The position numbers and the translations under genes were made by a program. The notes beneath the pieces were generated by a model that was given only the letters and a program-made list of their open reading frames with translations, did no database searches and had not been told where the DNA came from. Positions 5,926-14,281 of a stretch of DNA of 15,079 nt are shown here, one piece after another. Positions within the stretch are counted from its first letter, which is position 1, and each line of letters opens with the position of its first letter. The DNA is from Acidobacteriaceae bacterium (GTDB lineage: Bacteria > Acidobacteriota > Terriglobia > Terriglobales > Acidobacteriaceae), in contig DAICZO010000049.1 in NCBI GenBank assembly GCA_027311125.1, positions 1 to 15,079 of the forward strand, written 5' to 3'.

Positions 5926-7200
5926 ATGACTCCTCCACTCCTCCACAAAGCGAGCACCTTCGAGCGCACTCTGGCCAGTGCCCGCTCCACCATGATGTTC
6001 AGTGAGGTCGTCAAGCTCGCCGTAGACAGCTTTCGCGCCAGCAAAGTCCGCTTCCTGCTCACCATGCTCGGCATGGTCATCGGCTCCGCGTCCATCATTC
6101 TCGTCGTCACCCTCGGCCTCACCGGCAAGCAATACGCCCTCAACCTTATCTCCAGCATCGGCCCCAACATGATCGAGATGCAGGGCAGCGGCAGCTCGTT
6201 CGTTGGCGCCGATGGCACCAGCACCACCGATTCCATGACCCGCGAAGACATGAACGCGGTCGTCGAGCAGGTTCCCGGCATCATCGCTTCCTCCCCCATG
6301 CTGGAGTTCCACGACCGCGTCAGCATGGGCGGCGGCGTCACCAAAGACACCATGCTGCTGGGCGTCTCGCCACAGTACAAAGCCGTGCGCAACCTCGCTA
6401 TCCTCGCCGGACGCTTCTTCGACGATCAGGACTCGGCCGCCCATACCAAGGTCGCCGTTATCGTTGCGCCCTTTGCCATCGCCCTCTACGGCACCCCTGC
6501 CGAAGCTATCGGCCACACCATTACCATCTCCGGCATCCCCTTCGTCATCATCGGGGTCTTCAAAGAGAGCGTCGAGACCTTCGGCCAATCCGAGATCTCC
6601 TAGCAGACCATCCTCATCCCTTACCCCGTCGCCCGCTACTTCCAGGGCACCGATAACCTCAAGCAGATCTTCTTCACCATGGGCGACTCGACCAAGGTCG
6701 CCGCCGCCGCCAAGCAGATTCTCGCCATCATCAAATCCCGACACCGCTCCACCTCCGTCTACACCGCGTTCACCCTCTCGGAGGTGCTCAGCGTCATGAC
6801 CCGCATCGCCAATATGCTTACCATCGTGCTTACCCTGGCCGCTGCGATCACGCTCATCGTCTCCGGTGTCGGCATCATGAACTCCATGCTCGCCAACGTT
6901 CAGGCACGCATCCGCGAGATCGGGATCCGCAAGGCTCTCGGAGCCACCAGCCGCGAGATCCGCCTGCAGTTCCTCACCGAAGCGGTCTTCCTCTCGCTCT
7001 CCGGAGGCCTCATTGGCACCGTCATCGGGCTGGCCATCCCGCTGTCGGTCGGCTTCCTCACGCCCTTCAAGATTCCCGTCTCCCCCTGGTCCGCCGTCAT
7101 CGCTCTCGGCACCTCCGTCCTCGTCGGCGTCATCTTCGGCACCATCCCAGCCAACCGCGCTGCGCTGCTCGATCCTGTCGAAACGCTCAAATACGAGTAA
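5926..7200 (+). pseudogene. MacB/FtsX-type ABC transporter permease with an in-frame amber codon
   Basis: One frame of 425 codons, interrupted only by TAG at 6601-6603 (codon 226), encodes a MacB-like permease. A membrane segment lies at about 43-65 (FLLTMLGMVIGSASIILVV), followed by a large extracytoplasmic domain of about 230 residues. Three more membrane segments follow at about 294-320, 352-372 and 389-411. The ending ANRAALLDPVETLKYE is typical of the family. The homology flows straight through the stop (SEIS-stop-QTILIPYP), with no frame change. It therefore looks like a single substitution, a sequencing error, or readthrough. The ATG at 6679 could restart a C-terminal piece, but without the first membrane segment this is unlikely to work alone. 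No ATPase or membrane-fusion gene is nearby, so partners would be encoded elsewhere. The start is uncertain: neither 5926 nor 5991 has a good ribosome site. Confidence 0.8.
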
Positions 7201-7389
7201 CGACCGCATCACCAAATCCACCGCAAACGCACATCCTTCGCCGTCCACCTCGCCAGCATGGTACAAACAGGGTGTGCAGCCTGCAGTGCATTGCCCAGCT
7301 CGCAAACCATAGCAAAGCCTTGATCTTCCTTCACGCTTTCGCAGTCTGCTGTACCCATCTGCCTCACGGCCACTTCAGGAGCACACTTC

Positions 7390-9543
7390 ATGCGGTCTTC
7401 TCTTCGCCTCGGCGCATCGATAGCCTTCGCCACCTGCAGCACCTTTGCCCTTCCCCACGCCCATGCTCAGTCCGCCCCCGTCCCTGCCGCTCCTGCTGAG
7501 CGCGCCGACAACTATGTCTGGCTCGAAGACGTGAACGGCCCCCGCGCCATGGCCTGGGTTAAGACTGAAAACGAGCGCTCCGCCAAAGTGCTCCAGTCCG
7601 ACCCCCGCTTCGCCACGCTCGAAGCCGAAGCCCTGAAGGTTCTGGAATCTCCGGACCGCCTCGCCATCCCCCAGTTCCGCCAGGGCACGGTCTACAACAC
7701 CTGGCAAGACGCCCAGCATGTCCACGGCATCCTCCGCCGCACCTCGCTGGCCGACTACCTCACTCCCCAACCCCACTGGCAGACCGTACTCGACTACGAT
7801 GCCCTCGCCGCCAAAGACAATCAGAAGTGGGTTCACAAGCCCCTCACCTGCCTCTACCCCAACGATGGCCTCTGCCTCGTCGCCCTCTCCGCCGGCGGCG
7901 AAGATGCGGAAACCCTGCGCGAGTTCGACCTAAAAACCGCCAGCTTTATCCCCAACGGCTTCACCCTGCCCCGCTCCAAACAAGAGGCTGTATGGGTCGA
8001 TAAGGATACCCTGCTCGTAGGTCGCGACTGGGGCCCCGGCTCCATGACCGCCTCCGGCTACCCTTACATCGTCAAGCTCTGGAAGCGCGGCCAGCCGCTC
8101 GATCAGGCCACCGAGGTCTATCGCGGTGCGCCCTCCGACGTCTCCACCGGCGCCTTCGCGCTCAACGATCCCCAGGGCCATCAGGCGATCTTCATGCGCC
8201 GCGGCCTCAACTTCTTCGAAAGTGAGATCTCTCTCTGGAGTCCGGCTGGCACCCGGACCCTTGCTCTTCCCCACAAGGTCGAGATCCAGGGCCTGCTTGA
8301 CAACCAGATCCTGCTCACCATCAACGAAGAGTGGAAGCCCACCGGTGCTGATCAGACCTTCCCCCAGGGCTCCGTCCTCTCGCTCAATCTCGACGACGTC
8401 AACCACGACCCCATCCACCTGAAGCCCACCGTCGTCTTCACCCCCACCGCCAGCGAGTTCGCGCAGGATGTCGCCGTCACCCGCAACCACCTGGTCTTGA
8501 CGACCCTCGATCACGTCCAGGGGCGCGCCTATGTTTACTCCCGCACCCCCAGCGGTCAGTGGACCTCCTCCAAGCTGAGCATCCCTGACAATCAGGCCGT
8601 TGATATCGTCTCCACCAACCACTCCGACGACCACTTCTTCCTCGGCCGCACCGGCTTTCTCAGCCCCTCCGCCCTGCTGCTTGGCGACGCTGCGGCCGGA
8701 ACCCTGGCCGAAGCCAAAACCCTTCCCCCCCAGTTCGACGCCTCCAACGATGTCGTCGAGCAGTTGCACGCCACCTCCAAAGACGGCACCCAGGTCCCCT
8801 ACTTCGTCGTGCACCGTCGCGACCTTAAGTATGACGGCACAAACCCTGTCCTGCTGACCGCCTACGGTGGCTTCCAGGTCTCAATGACTCCCAGCTACTC
8901 CGGCGTCACCGGAAAACTCTGGCTGGAGCGTGGCGGCGTCTACGCCCTCGCCAACATTCGCGGTGGCGGTGAGTTCGGCCCCGCATGGCACGAGGCTGGC
9001 CTCAAAACCCATCGCCAGCGCATCTACGACGACTTCGCCGCCGTCGCCCAGGATCTCATCACCCGCAAGATCACCTCGACCCGCCACCTCGGTATCGCCG
9101 GTGGCTCCAACGGCGGCCTGCTCATGGGCGTCCAGATGACCCAGCACCCCGACCTGTACCACGCCATCGTCATCCAGGTTCCGCTGCTGGACATGCTGGG
9201 CTTCGAGCACATCGCCGCCGGGGCCTCCTGGGTCGGCGAGTACGGCTCCACCTCCATCCCGGAGCAACGCGCCTTCCTCGCCTCCATCTCCCCCTATAAC
9301 CAACTGAAACCCAACACCCACTACCCCGAACCACTGATCTTTACCACCACCAAGGATGATCGAGTCGGCCCGGTCCACGCCCGCAAATTCGCAGCGCTCA
9401 TGCAGGAATATCACTACCCCTTCTACTACCAGGAGATCGTCGAAGGCGGTCACGCGGCCGGGGCCAACCTCAAGGAAGAAGCCAACACCCGCGCCACCGA
9501 GTTCATCTACCTCACCCGTAAGCTGATGGACCCCCAACCCTAA
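7390..9543 (+). CDS. secreted prolyl oligopeptidase, peptidase family S9
   Basis: This 717-residue serine peptidase would cleave short peptides, usually after proline, in the periplasm or outside the cell. Residues 1-26 are a Sec signal peptide ending Ala-His-Ala before Gln27. The family N-terminal motif YVWLEDVNGPRAMAWVKTEN follows at about 42-61, then a beta-propeller region to about residue 450. The C-terminal alpha/beta-hydrolase domain contains LTAYGGFQVSMTPSY and NIRGGGEFGPAWHEAG. The catalytic triad is intact: Ser573 in GGSNGG, Asp656 in TKDDRVGP and His688 in EGGHAAG. Arg658 corresponds to the substrate-binding arginine of the family. The ATG at 7390 has CAGGAG 8 nt upstream. It is 189 bp downstream of the permease frame on the same strand, so it could have its own promoter, but I saw none that was convincing. 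The exact substrate is unknown. Confidence 0.93.
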   Translation: MRSSLRLGASIAFATCSTFALPHAHAQSAPVPAAPAERADNYVWLEDVNGPRAMAWVKTENERSAKVLQSDPRFATLEAEALKVLESPDRLAIPQFRQGTVYNTWQDAQHVHGILRRTSLADYLTPQPHWQTVLDYDALAAKDNQKWVHKPLTCLYPNDGLCLVALSAGGEDAETLREFDLKTASFIPNGFTLPRSKQEAVWVDKDTLLVGRDWGPGSMTASGYPYIVKLWKRGQPLDQATEVYRGAPSDVSTGAFALNDPQGHQAIFMRRGLNFFESEISLWSPAGTRTLALPHKVEIQGLLDNQILLTINEEWKPTGADQTFPQGSVLSLNLDDVNHDPIHLKPTVVFTPTASEFAQDVAVTRNHLVLTTLDHVQGRAYVYSRTPSGQWTSSKLSIPDNQAVDIVSTNHSDDHFFLGRTGFLSPSALLLGDAAAGTLAEAKTLPPQFDASNDVVEQLHATSKDGTQVPYFVVHRRDLKYDGTNPVLLTAYGGFQVSMTPSYSGVTGKLWLERGGVYALANIRGGGEFGPAWHEAGLKTHRQRIYDDFAAVAQDLITRKITSTRHLGIAGGSNGGLLMGVQMTQHPDLYHAIVIQVPLLDMLGFEHIAAGASWVGEYGSTSIPEQRAFLASISPYNQLKPNTHYPEPLIFTTTKDDRVGPVHARKFAALMQEYHYPFYYQEIVEGGHAAGANLKEEANTRATEFIYLTRKLMDPQP

Positions 9544-9563
9544 CCGTACCTGCTACCAAACGA

Positions 9564-9610
9564 CAAAAAGGCACCGAACAACCCGGAATCTCCGGGCCAA
9601 TCGGTGCCTT
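9564..9610 (-). terminator. intrinsic terminator between the convergent peptidase and rplI genes
   Basis: AAGGCACCGA (9568-9577) and TCGGTGCCTT (9601-9610) form a perfect 10-bp stem. An inner stem CCCGGA/TCCGGG (9582-9587 and 9591-9596) extends the structure. On the minus strand the stem runs into a T5 tract (9569-9565), giving a good Rho-independent terminator for the rpsF-rpsR-rplI transcript. On the plus strand the tail (CCTGCTTG) is poorer, so termination of the peptidase gene is possible but weaker. Confidence 0.85.
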
Positions 9611-9651
9611 CCTGCTTGACACTACTTGCTTGGCTCTACGCCAACCGCAAA

Positions 9652-10119
9652 CTAAACGGCGGCAACTTCTTCCACTGCATCGCCCTTGACGGTCACTTTG
9701 ACGTGGCTCGTCACTTCGCGGTGCAGCTTCACCGGCACATGGTACTCGCCGATCTGCTTCAGCGGATCTTCCAGCGAAATCTTGCGCCGGTCAACCGTAA
9801 AGCCCTTGGCTTCCAGTTCGTGCGCAATATCGCCCGAGGTCACCGACCCAAACAGGTGATCGTGCTCGCCAACCTTGCGCTCGAACACCAGCTCGACTGC
9901 ATTCAGCAGCGTCGCCAACTGTTCCGCCTCGGTCTTCTCCTTCGCCGACTTCCGCACTGCCGAGCCCTTCATCTGCTCGATCACTGCGTTGTTCGCCGCA
10001 GTCGCCTCAATCGCCAGCTTGCCCGGCAACAAATAGTTGCGCCCATAACCGTCGGCAACCTTCACCACATCGCCGCGATGGCCCAGCTTGTTTACATCTT
10101 CTTTCAGGATGACTTCCAT
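9652..10119 (-). CDS. rplI: 50S ribosomal protein L9
   Basis: This 155-residue protein binds 23S rRNA at the base of the L1 stalk. The N-terminal domain carries the L9 signature (GHRGDVVKVADGYGRNYLLP, about residues 13-32). A long central helix (about 41-75) and the C-terminal domain (about 80-150) follow. The length is close to the 149 residues of E. coli L9, with a short acidic/Ala tail. The ATG at 10119 has GGAG 8 nt upstream. It is the last gene of the minus-strand ribosomal cluster, 63 nt after rpsR, and is followed by the terminator at 9564-9610. Confidence 0.97.
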   Translation of the reverse strand: MEVILKEDVNKLGHRGDVVKVADGYGRNYLLPGKLAIEATAANNAVIEQMKGSAVRKSAKEKTEAEQLATLLNAVELVFERKVGEHDHLFGSVTSGDIAHELEAKGFTVDRRKISLEDPLKQIGEYHVPVKLHREVTSHVKVTVKGDAVEEVAAV

Positions 10120-10182
10120 TGCAGTTTCTCCAGATCTCTCAATCGTGCGCAGCCCGCAGGCCCGTCACGTTGCTCATAAAAG

Positions 10183-10533
10183 TTAGAAGCGCGCGGCGAA
10201 CGCCAGCAGGGCAATGTTCCGCGACTGCTTGATCGCCAGGCTCAAACGGCGCTGATGCCGTGTGCAAACGCCCGTCAGACGGCGAGGAACAATCTTCCCA
10301 CGCTCGGCCACAAAGCCCTGCAGCAAACGTACGTCGCGGTAGGAGATCGCATCGATCTTCTCCGTGCAGAACTTGCAAACCTTCTTGCGACGGAAGAACT
10401 TGCGTCCGCCAGGACCGCCACCAGGGGCGCCCGCAGGACGAGGAGGACGTGGGCCACCAGGTCCAGCATAGGCCGGGCGGGGCGTAGGGGTGTGCTGCTC
10501 AGTAGATGGTGTGCTGGTCGTTTCGTCAGCCAT
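10183..10533 (-). CDS. rpsR: 30S ribosomal protein S18 with Pro/Gly-rich N-terminal extension
   Basis: This 116-residue protein pairs with S6 on the platform of the small subunit. The conserved core starts at about residue 44 (RKFFRRKKVCKFC) and runs to the end. It covers VDYRDV-like sequence (AISYRDVRLL) and the GVCTRHQRRLSLAIKQSRNIALL motif. Cysteines are at 53, 56 and 90. E. coli S18 is about 75 residues, so the first 43 residues are extra: a Ser/Thr-rich head and then a proline- and glycine-rich stretch (PGGPRPPRPAGAPGGGPGG). The start at 10533 has AAGGGA about 6 nt upstream, supporting the long form. It is separated from rpsF by 195 nt. Confidence 0.96.
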   Translation of the reverse strand: MADETTSTPSTEQHTPTPRPAYAGPGGPRPPRPAGAPGGGPGGRKFFRRKKVCKFCTEKIDAISYRDVRLLQGFVAERGKIVPRRLTGVCTRHQRRLSLAIKQSRNIALLAFAARF

Positions 10534-10573
10534 GTGAATTCCCTTTCAAATACGTTGTGCCTTGGCCTGCTCC

Positions 10574-10591
10574 AGACACGCAAGGGTGTCT
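10574..10591 (-). other. small hairpin in the rpsF-rpsR spacer
   Basis: AGACAC and GTGTCT form a 6-bp stem with a 6-nt loop, about 40 nt before the rpsR start. It is the only clear structure I saw in the 195-nt gap between rpsF and rpsR (10534-10728), which holds no plausible gene. Its role, if any, is unknown; a 6-bp stem is close to what occurs by chance. Confidence 0.25.
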
Positions 10592-10728
10592 CTGAACACT
10601 CGATCCCCAACAACAAACCAGGGTCGAACAGAAGCGGGTTGCAGCGTCTCTACTACGTTGCGCAATGCCGGAGTCTCCTCCACCACCGCAAATCTCTTCC
10701 TAAATCGCCAAGCTCTCAGCAACTTTCC

Positions 10729-11238
10729 TTAGACAGCCGCTGCAGTCTCGGGCGGTGCATCGGAAGCCACAGTCGCCACCACAGCCTCGGGCGCAACGAC
10801 CTCTTCCTCAACCGCTGCCGCTGCTTCCGCAGGAGCCTCAGCCGCTGCCGCAGGTGCCTGTACCTGCTGCGCTACCGGAGCGATCGGCTGCGCACTGCGC
10901 TTCACCTTCGAGTCCCGCAGAGCCTTCACCTTCGCCAGACGCTTCTCTTCTTCGTCCATGCGAACCGTGATGAACTTGATCACCTGCTCCGTCACGCGCA
11001 GACGACGCTCAATCTCCGTAATCAGAGAGCCCGCCGCAGCCACGTTCAACAGAACGTAAAAACCATCATTGAACTTGCGAACCGTGTACGCCAAGCGACG
11101 ACGGCCCATCTTCTCTACGCTCTTAACCTCGCCGCCACCATTGGTGACAACTGCGGAGAAGCCTTCAATCAACTTGTCGAGGTCAACTTCTTCAACGTCC
11201 GGACGGACGATGAACATAATTTCGTAAGTGCGATTCAT
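10729..11238 (-). CDS. rpsF: 30S ribosomal protein S6 with long Ala/Glu-rich C-terminal tail
   Basis: This 169-residue partner of S18 binds the central domain of 16S rRNA. The S6 fold covers about residues 1-100: the N-terminal strand MNRTYEIMFIVRPD, the GRRRLAYTVRKFNDGFYVLL segment and the RLRVTEQVIKFITVRMDEEE motif. From about 112 to the end there is a low-complexity tail rich in Ala, Val, Pro and Glu (AAAAEAPAEAAAAVEEEVV). E. coli S6 is about 131 residues and many others are near 100. The ATG at 11238 has only a weak purine-rich upstream site (AGAAAGAAG). A 6-bp hairpin at 11255-11271 lies just upstream and could influence initiation. It is first in the rpsF-rpsR-rplI set. Confidence 0.96.
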   Translation of the reverse strand: MNRTYEIMFIVRPDVEEVDLDKLIEGFSAVVTNGGGEVKSVEKMGRRRLAYTVRKFNDGFYVLLNVAAAGSLITEIERRLRVTEQVIKFITVRMDEEEKRLAKVKALRDSKVKRSAQPIAPVAQQVQAPAAAAEAPAEAAAAVEEEVVAPEAVVATVASDAPPETAAAV

Positions 11239-11254
11239 GCGTTTACTTCTTTCT

Positions 11255-11271
11255 GCGAAGTTCTGCTTCGC
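11255..11271 (-). promoter_or_regulatory. hairpin upstream of the rpsF ribosome site
   Basis: On the minus strand GCGAAG and CTTCGC form a perfect 6-bp stem with the loop CAGAA, ending 16 nt before the rpsF ATG and just ahead of its weak ribosome site. Many bacteria regulate rpsF through an S6:S18-binding leader RNA. I do not see that motif convincingly here, so this is only a candidate leader structure. Confidence 0.3.
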
Positions 11272-11342
11272 ACCGTGCTGACGTATCTTCTGCCAACCCG
11301 GTCTGGAAAATCACTGCTCGTACTGCCTCGTGCCACTACAAC

Positions 11343-11951
11343 CTACTTCGAGCCGTCATCCTGCACCGCCCGATTGAACTCATTCATCGCAGCGCCAACA
11401 CCCTTCGTCAGCACCACCTCAACCGCATCCTGCACGCGATCAAGCACTTCATCCAGCACCGTCAGCTCCTGCTTGCGCAGCGGAGACAGCAGATAATCCT
11501 TGCCGCCTGCCTTCACTTCCCGGCCGTCCGCCAGAGCAGGTTTCCCTACTCCAATCCGAACCCGAATCCACTCTTCCGTGCCCAGCGTCCCGGAGATCGA
11601 CTTCACTCCGTTATGCCCGCCCGCTGATCCACGCTCCCGTATTCGGATCGTGCCCAACGGTATCGCTAGCTCGTCGTACAGAACAATCATGTCCTCCGAC
11701 GGATTCGCAATGTCAAACTCACGAATCAGCGCGGCGACCGATAGCCCGCTCAGATTCATAAACGTCTCCGGCTTGGCCAGCAGAACATCCTGCCCTGCCA
11801 GCTTCGCCCTGGCCGTCAATGCACGACCCCGGCGGTTACTCAACACCACACCGCACTCCTCCGCGATCCGGTCTACCGCCAGAAATCCCGCATTGTGCGG
11901 CGTGAACTGATACTCGATGCCTGGATTGCCCAGTCCGACAATCAACTTCAC
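11343..11951 (-). CDS. pth: peptidyl-tRNA hydrolase
   Basis: This 202-residue enzyme recycles peptidyl-tRNA released from stalled ribosomes. I chose the GTG at 11951, which gives the standard N-terminus (M/V)KLIVGLGNPG with AGGAAGGAA about 7 nt upstream. An ATG 36 nt further upstream would add 12 residues not seen in the family. Key residues are present: Asn9 in GLGNPG, catalytic His19 in TPHNAGF, Asn66 in FMNLSG, Asp93 in YDELAIPLG and Asn114 in GGHNGVKS. Length is typical (E. coli 194). It lies between rplY and rpsF, an arrangement of prs, rplY and pth that is common in bacteria. Confidence 0.96.
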   Translation of the reverse strand: MKLIVGLGNPGIEYQFTPHNAGFLAVDRIAEECGVVLSNRRGRALTARAKLAGQDVLLAKPETFMNLSGLSVAALIREFDIANPSEDMIVLYDELAIPLGTIRIRERGSAGGHNGVKSISGTLGTEEWIRVRIGVGKPALADGREVKAGGKDYLLSPLRKQELTVLDEVLDRVQDAVEVVLTKGVGAAMNEFNRAVQDDGSK

Positions 11952-12043
11952 GCCGACGTTCCTTCCTGCAACCAGGCCTGCCTGCACACAGCCTTCGCCA
12001 AAAACTCAGGCAGCCCGCAACTGGTGCAGGCCGCCCGCTACCA

Positions 12044-12721
12044 CTACTTCTTCTTGGCTTCCGGAGCAGCCGCAGCCGGTGCATCCGTCTTGCCCTTCTT
12101 CGCCACTTCCGGCTCTGCTGCGCCAGCCACAACCTCGGCCGCCGCTTCTTCCTTGATCGTCGTCACATGGGCAACCGTCGCATCTTCTTCGCCCAGGAAC
12201 TTGATGCTGCCCGAGTGCGGCAGATCCGAAACATGGATCACACCGTTGATCTCCAACCCGGTGACGTCCACATCCAAGTGGCTTGGAATGTCATTCGGCA
12301 AGCACTCAATCTCTACTTCGCGCAGGACATGCTCCAGCATGCCGCCGCCATTTTTTACGCCAACCGGAACGCCAACCAACTGGATCGGCACCGACACCCG
12401 CATCATCTTGTCCATCGCAATGCGCTTCAGGTCGATGTGCAACAGGTGGCCTTTGATCGGCTCATGCTGCCAGTCCACAATCATCGCCTTTACGACGCCC
12501 GAACCCTCAACGTTCAAATCGAAGATCGTGTTGTGGCCAGACTCGGAGTGCAGAATCTTCGTGATCATGCGTGGATCAACCGTTACCGCAACTGCATCCT
12601 GCCCCGCGCCGTAGACAACCGCGGGAATCTTGCCAGCTACGCGAACCCGGCGTGCATGGTTCTTGTTGAACTTGCCCGTGCGAGGTGTTGCCACTACTGC
12701 GTCAAACGTCGTTGTTGCCAT
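12044..12721 (-). CDS. rplY: 50S ribosomal protein L25, long CTC/TL5 form
   Basis: This 225-residue protein binds 5S rRNA. The N-terminal L25 domain covers about residues 1-95 (GKFNKNHARRVRVAGKIPAVVYG, a run split here as two motifs: GKFNKNHARR and VRVAGKIPAVVYG). The CTC-type beta domain follows to about 190 (VPIQLVGVPVGVKNGGGML, LPHSGSIKFLGEED). A tail of about 35 residues rich in Ala, Glu and Lys ends in KKK. The start at 12721 is supported by AAGGAAG about 8 nt upstream. The frame is open back to 12853, but the added 44 residues do not resemble L25. It lies 154 nt after prs on the same strand. Confidence 0.95.
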   Translation of the reverse strand: MATTTFDAVVATPRTGKFNKNHARRVRVAGKIPAVVYGAGQDAVAVTVDPRMITKILHSESGHNTIFDLNVEGSGVVKAMIVDWQHEPIKGHLLHIDLKRIAMDKMMRVSVPIQLVGVPVGVKNGGGMLEHVLREVEIECLPNDIPSHLDVDVTGLEINGVIHVSDLPHSGSIKFLGEEDATVAHVTTIKEEAAAEVVAGAAEPEVAKKGKTDAPAAAAPEAKKK

Positions 12722-12875
12722 GAGTGTGTCTTCCTTTCGGGCACGGAGTTCGTCCGCTCCCTTTGCGGCCCAGCCGCTGGCTAATGTTGCGCTTCCTGTT
12801 ACAGCAGCATCCTCAGGCGGAGGTCTTCTACTCCTTACCTCCTGCATGCTCATGACTGCCCTGCTCGTCGACCAG

Positions 12876-13991
12876 CTAGTTGAACAACGTGCTTACGCTG
12901 GTCTCCATATGGATGCTCTCGATCGCTCTGCCCAGCAGGCCCGCAATCGAAAGCACCTTAATCTTCGCAACCCGCTGCGCATCTTCGCGCAACGGAATCG
13001 TATTCGTCACGATCAGCTCTTCCAATCGTGAGTTCGCAATGCGGTCCACGGCCGGGCCCGAAAGCACCGCGTGGGTTGCGCACGCATACACCTTGTCTGC
13101 GCCCTGTGCCAGCAGCGCATCGGCCGTCTTCACCAGCGTCCCCGCGGTGTCGATAATGTCATCCAGAATCAGACACGTCCGGCCCCGTACATCGCCGATC
13201 ACGTTCATCACCTCGGTGACATTGATGTCCGTCCGCCGCTTGTCCACAATGGCCAACGGAACATCCAGCTTCTTGGCGAAGAATCTCGCCCGTTCCACAC
13301 CACCCGCATCCGGCGATACCACCGTCAGATTCGGCAGATTCATCTCCCGGAAGTAGCTCACCAGCACCGGGCTGGCAAACAGATGGTCCACCGGAATATT
13401 GAAGAATCCCTGAATCTGAGCCGCATGCAGATCCACCAGCAAAGCCCGGTTCGCGCCCGCCGTCGTCAACAGGTCCGCAACCAGCTTGGAGGTGATCGCC
13501 ACGCGGGGCCGGTCTTTACGATCCTGCCGCGCATAGCCGTAGTACGGAATCACAACCGTGATTCGCCCAGCCGACGCACGCTTCAACGCGTCCATCATGA
13601 TCAGCAACTCAACCAGGTGCTGGTCGACTGGAAAACACGTAGGCTGCACCAGAAAAACGTCCGCACCGCGAACGTTTTCCAGCAGCTGAAAATGTACCTC
13701 GCCGTCGGAGAATCTCTGCAACCGGGTCTCGCCCAGCGGCACACCGACGAACTTGCAGATCTCTTCCGCCAACGCATTGTTGGCCGATCCGCAAAAAATC
13801 TTGAAGCGCTTTGCCTCGCCCAGCCGTCCGGTCTTCTTTTTCTCGGACGCCTTTTCGGTCGCTGCTGGCTTGGCTGGTCCGCCGGGAAGGCCCGTGACGG
13901 AGGTCGCTGACGCAGACTGAGAGCTTGTTGCCATCTCATCAGTTTGCACTGAACTAGGGGAAAGAACCGCAGTCGTGTCTTGGTTGTTCAC
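12876..13991 (-). CDS. prs: ribose-phosphate pyrophosphokinase (PRPP synthetase) with N-terminal extension
   Basis: This 371-residue enzyme makes PRPP from ribose 5-phosphate and ATP, feeding nucleotide, histidine and tryptophan synthesis. The conserved enzyme begins at about residue 61 (KRFKIFCGSANNALAEEIC). It contains RFSDGEVHFQLLENVRG, the flexible-loop region YYGYARQDRKDRPR (150-163), the DLHAAQIQGFF metal-binding segment (187-197), PDAGG (227-231) and the PRPP loop DDIIDTAGTL (277-286). The first 60 residues are extra and of low complexity (Ser/Thr/Ala, then Lys-rich). The GTG start at 13991 has GAGGG 9 nt upstream. The only internal ATG in the extension (codon 20) lacks a ribosome site, so translation of the extension looks real. 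The 290-nt leader before it (13992-14281) holds no other gene and no convincing promoter. Confidence 0.95.
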   Translation of the reverse strand: MNNQDTTAVLSPSSVQTDEMATSSQSASATSVTGLPGGPAKPAATEKASEKKKTGRLGEAKRFKIFCGSANNALAEEICKFVGVPLGETRLQRFSDGEVHFQLLENVRGADVFLVQPTCFPVDQHLVELLIMMDALKRASAGRITVVIPYYGYARQDRKDRPRVAITSKLVADLLTTAGANRALLVDLHAAQIQGFFNIPVDHLFASPVLVSYFREMNLPNLTVVSPDAGGVERARFFAKKLDVPLAIVDKRRTDINVTEVMNVIGDVRGRTCLILDDIIDTAGTLVKTADALLAQGADKVYACATHAVLSGPAVDRIANSRLEELIVTNTIPLREDAQRVAKIKVLSIAGLLGRAIESIHMETSVSTLFN

Positions 13992-14281
13992 GTTTGGAAA
14001 CCCTCGAGGTTGGTTGACCTTGGTAGCTCCTGCTGCTATGTCTCGCGAGGCCTTGTTGCGACCCCGTACTTCTCTTCAAACTTCAGTTCCGAATCAAAAA
14101 CCCGTGACTAAATCCTGCTGAAAAATAAAGACGTTCGGTACTTTCAAACTTCTAACTCTGCTTCCGCTGCCGCATCTTGCTTTTCGTCCGCGGCCTGCGT
14201 CCATCGAATCATCTAACTTCTGCGGCACGTTACACCGCCAAAGAACCCTAATACAATCTCATCGCGCTGGCGCCGACAAAC

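Noticed and set aside
5911..7305. Long minus-strand open frame (464 codons) opposite the permease gene
   Set aside because: It is Gly/Asp/Glu-rich with no family features and mirrors codon positions of the permease on the other strand. It is an artefact of GC-rich coding DNA.
10255..11496. Plus-strand open frame (413 codons) across rpsR, rpsF and pth
   Set aside because: It crosses three clear ribosomal or translation genes on the other strand, and its composition is that of an antisense shadow.
11952..11987. Upstream ATG for pth at 11987
   Set aside because: It adds residues before the conserved KLIVGLGNPG start, and the GTG at 11951 is well placed behind AGGAAGGAA.
12722..12853. Upstream start of rplY at 12853, adding 44 residues
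   Set aside because: The added residues do not resemble L25. The ATG at 12721 has a good ribosome site and gives the standard N-terminus.
13542..13564. AATCACAACCGTGATT inverted repeat within prs, similar to the left-end palindromes
   Set aside because: The half-sites are in the opposite arrangement (ATCAC first), and it lies inside a conserved coding region.
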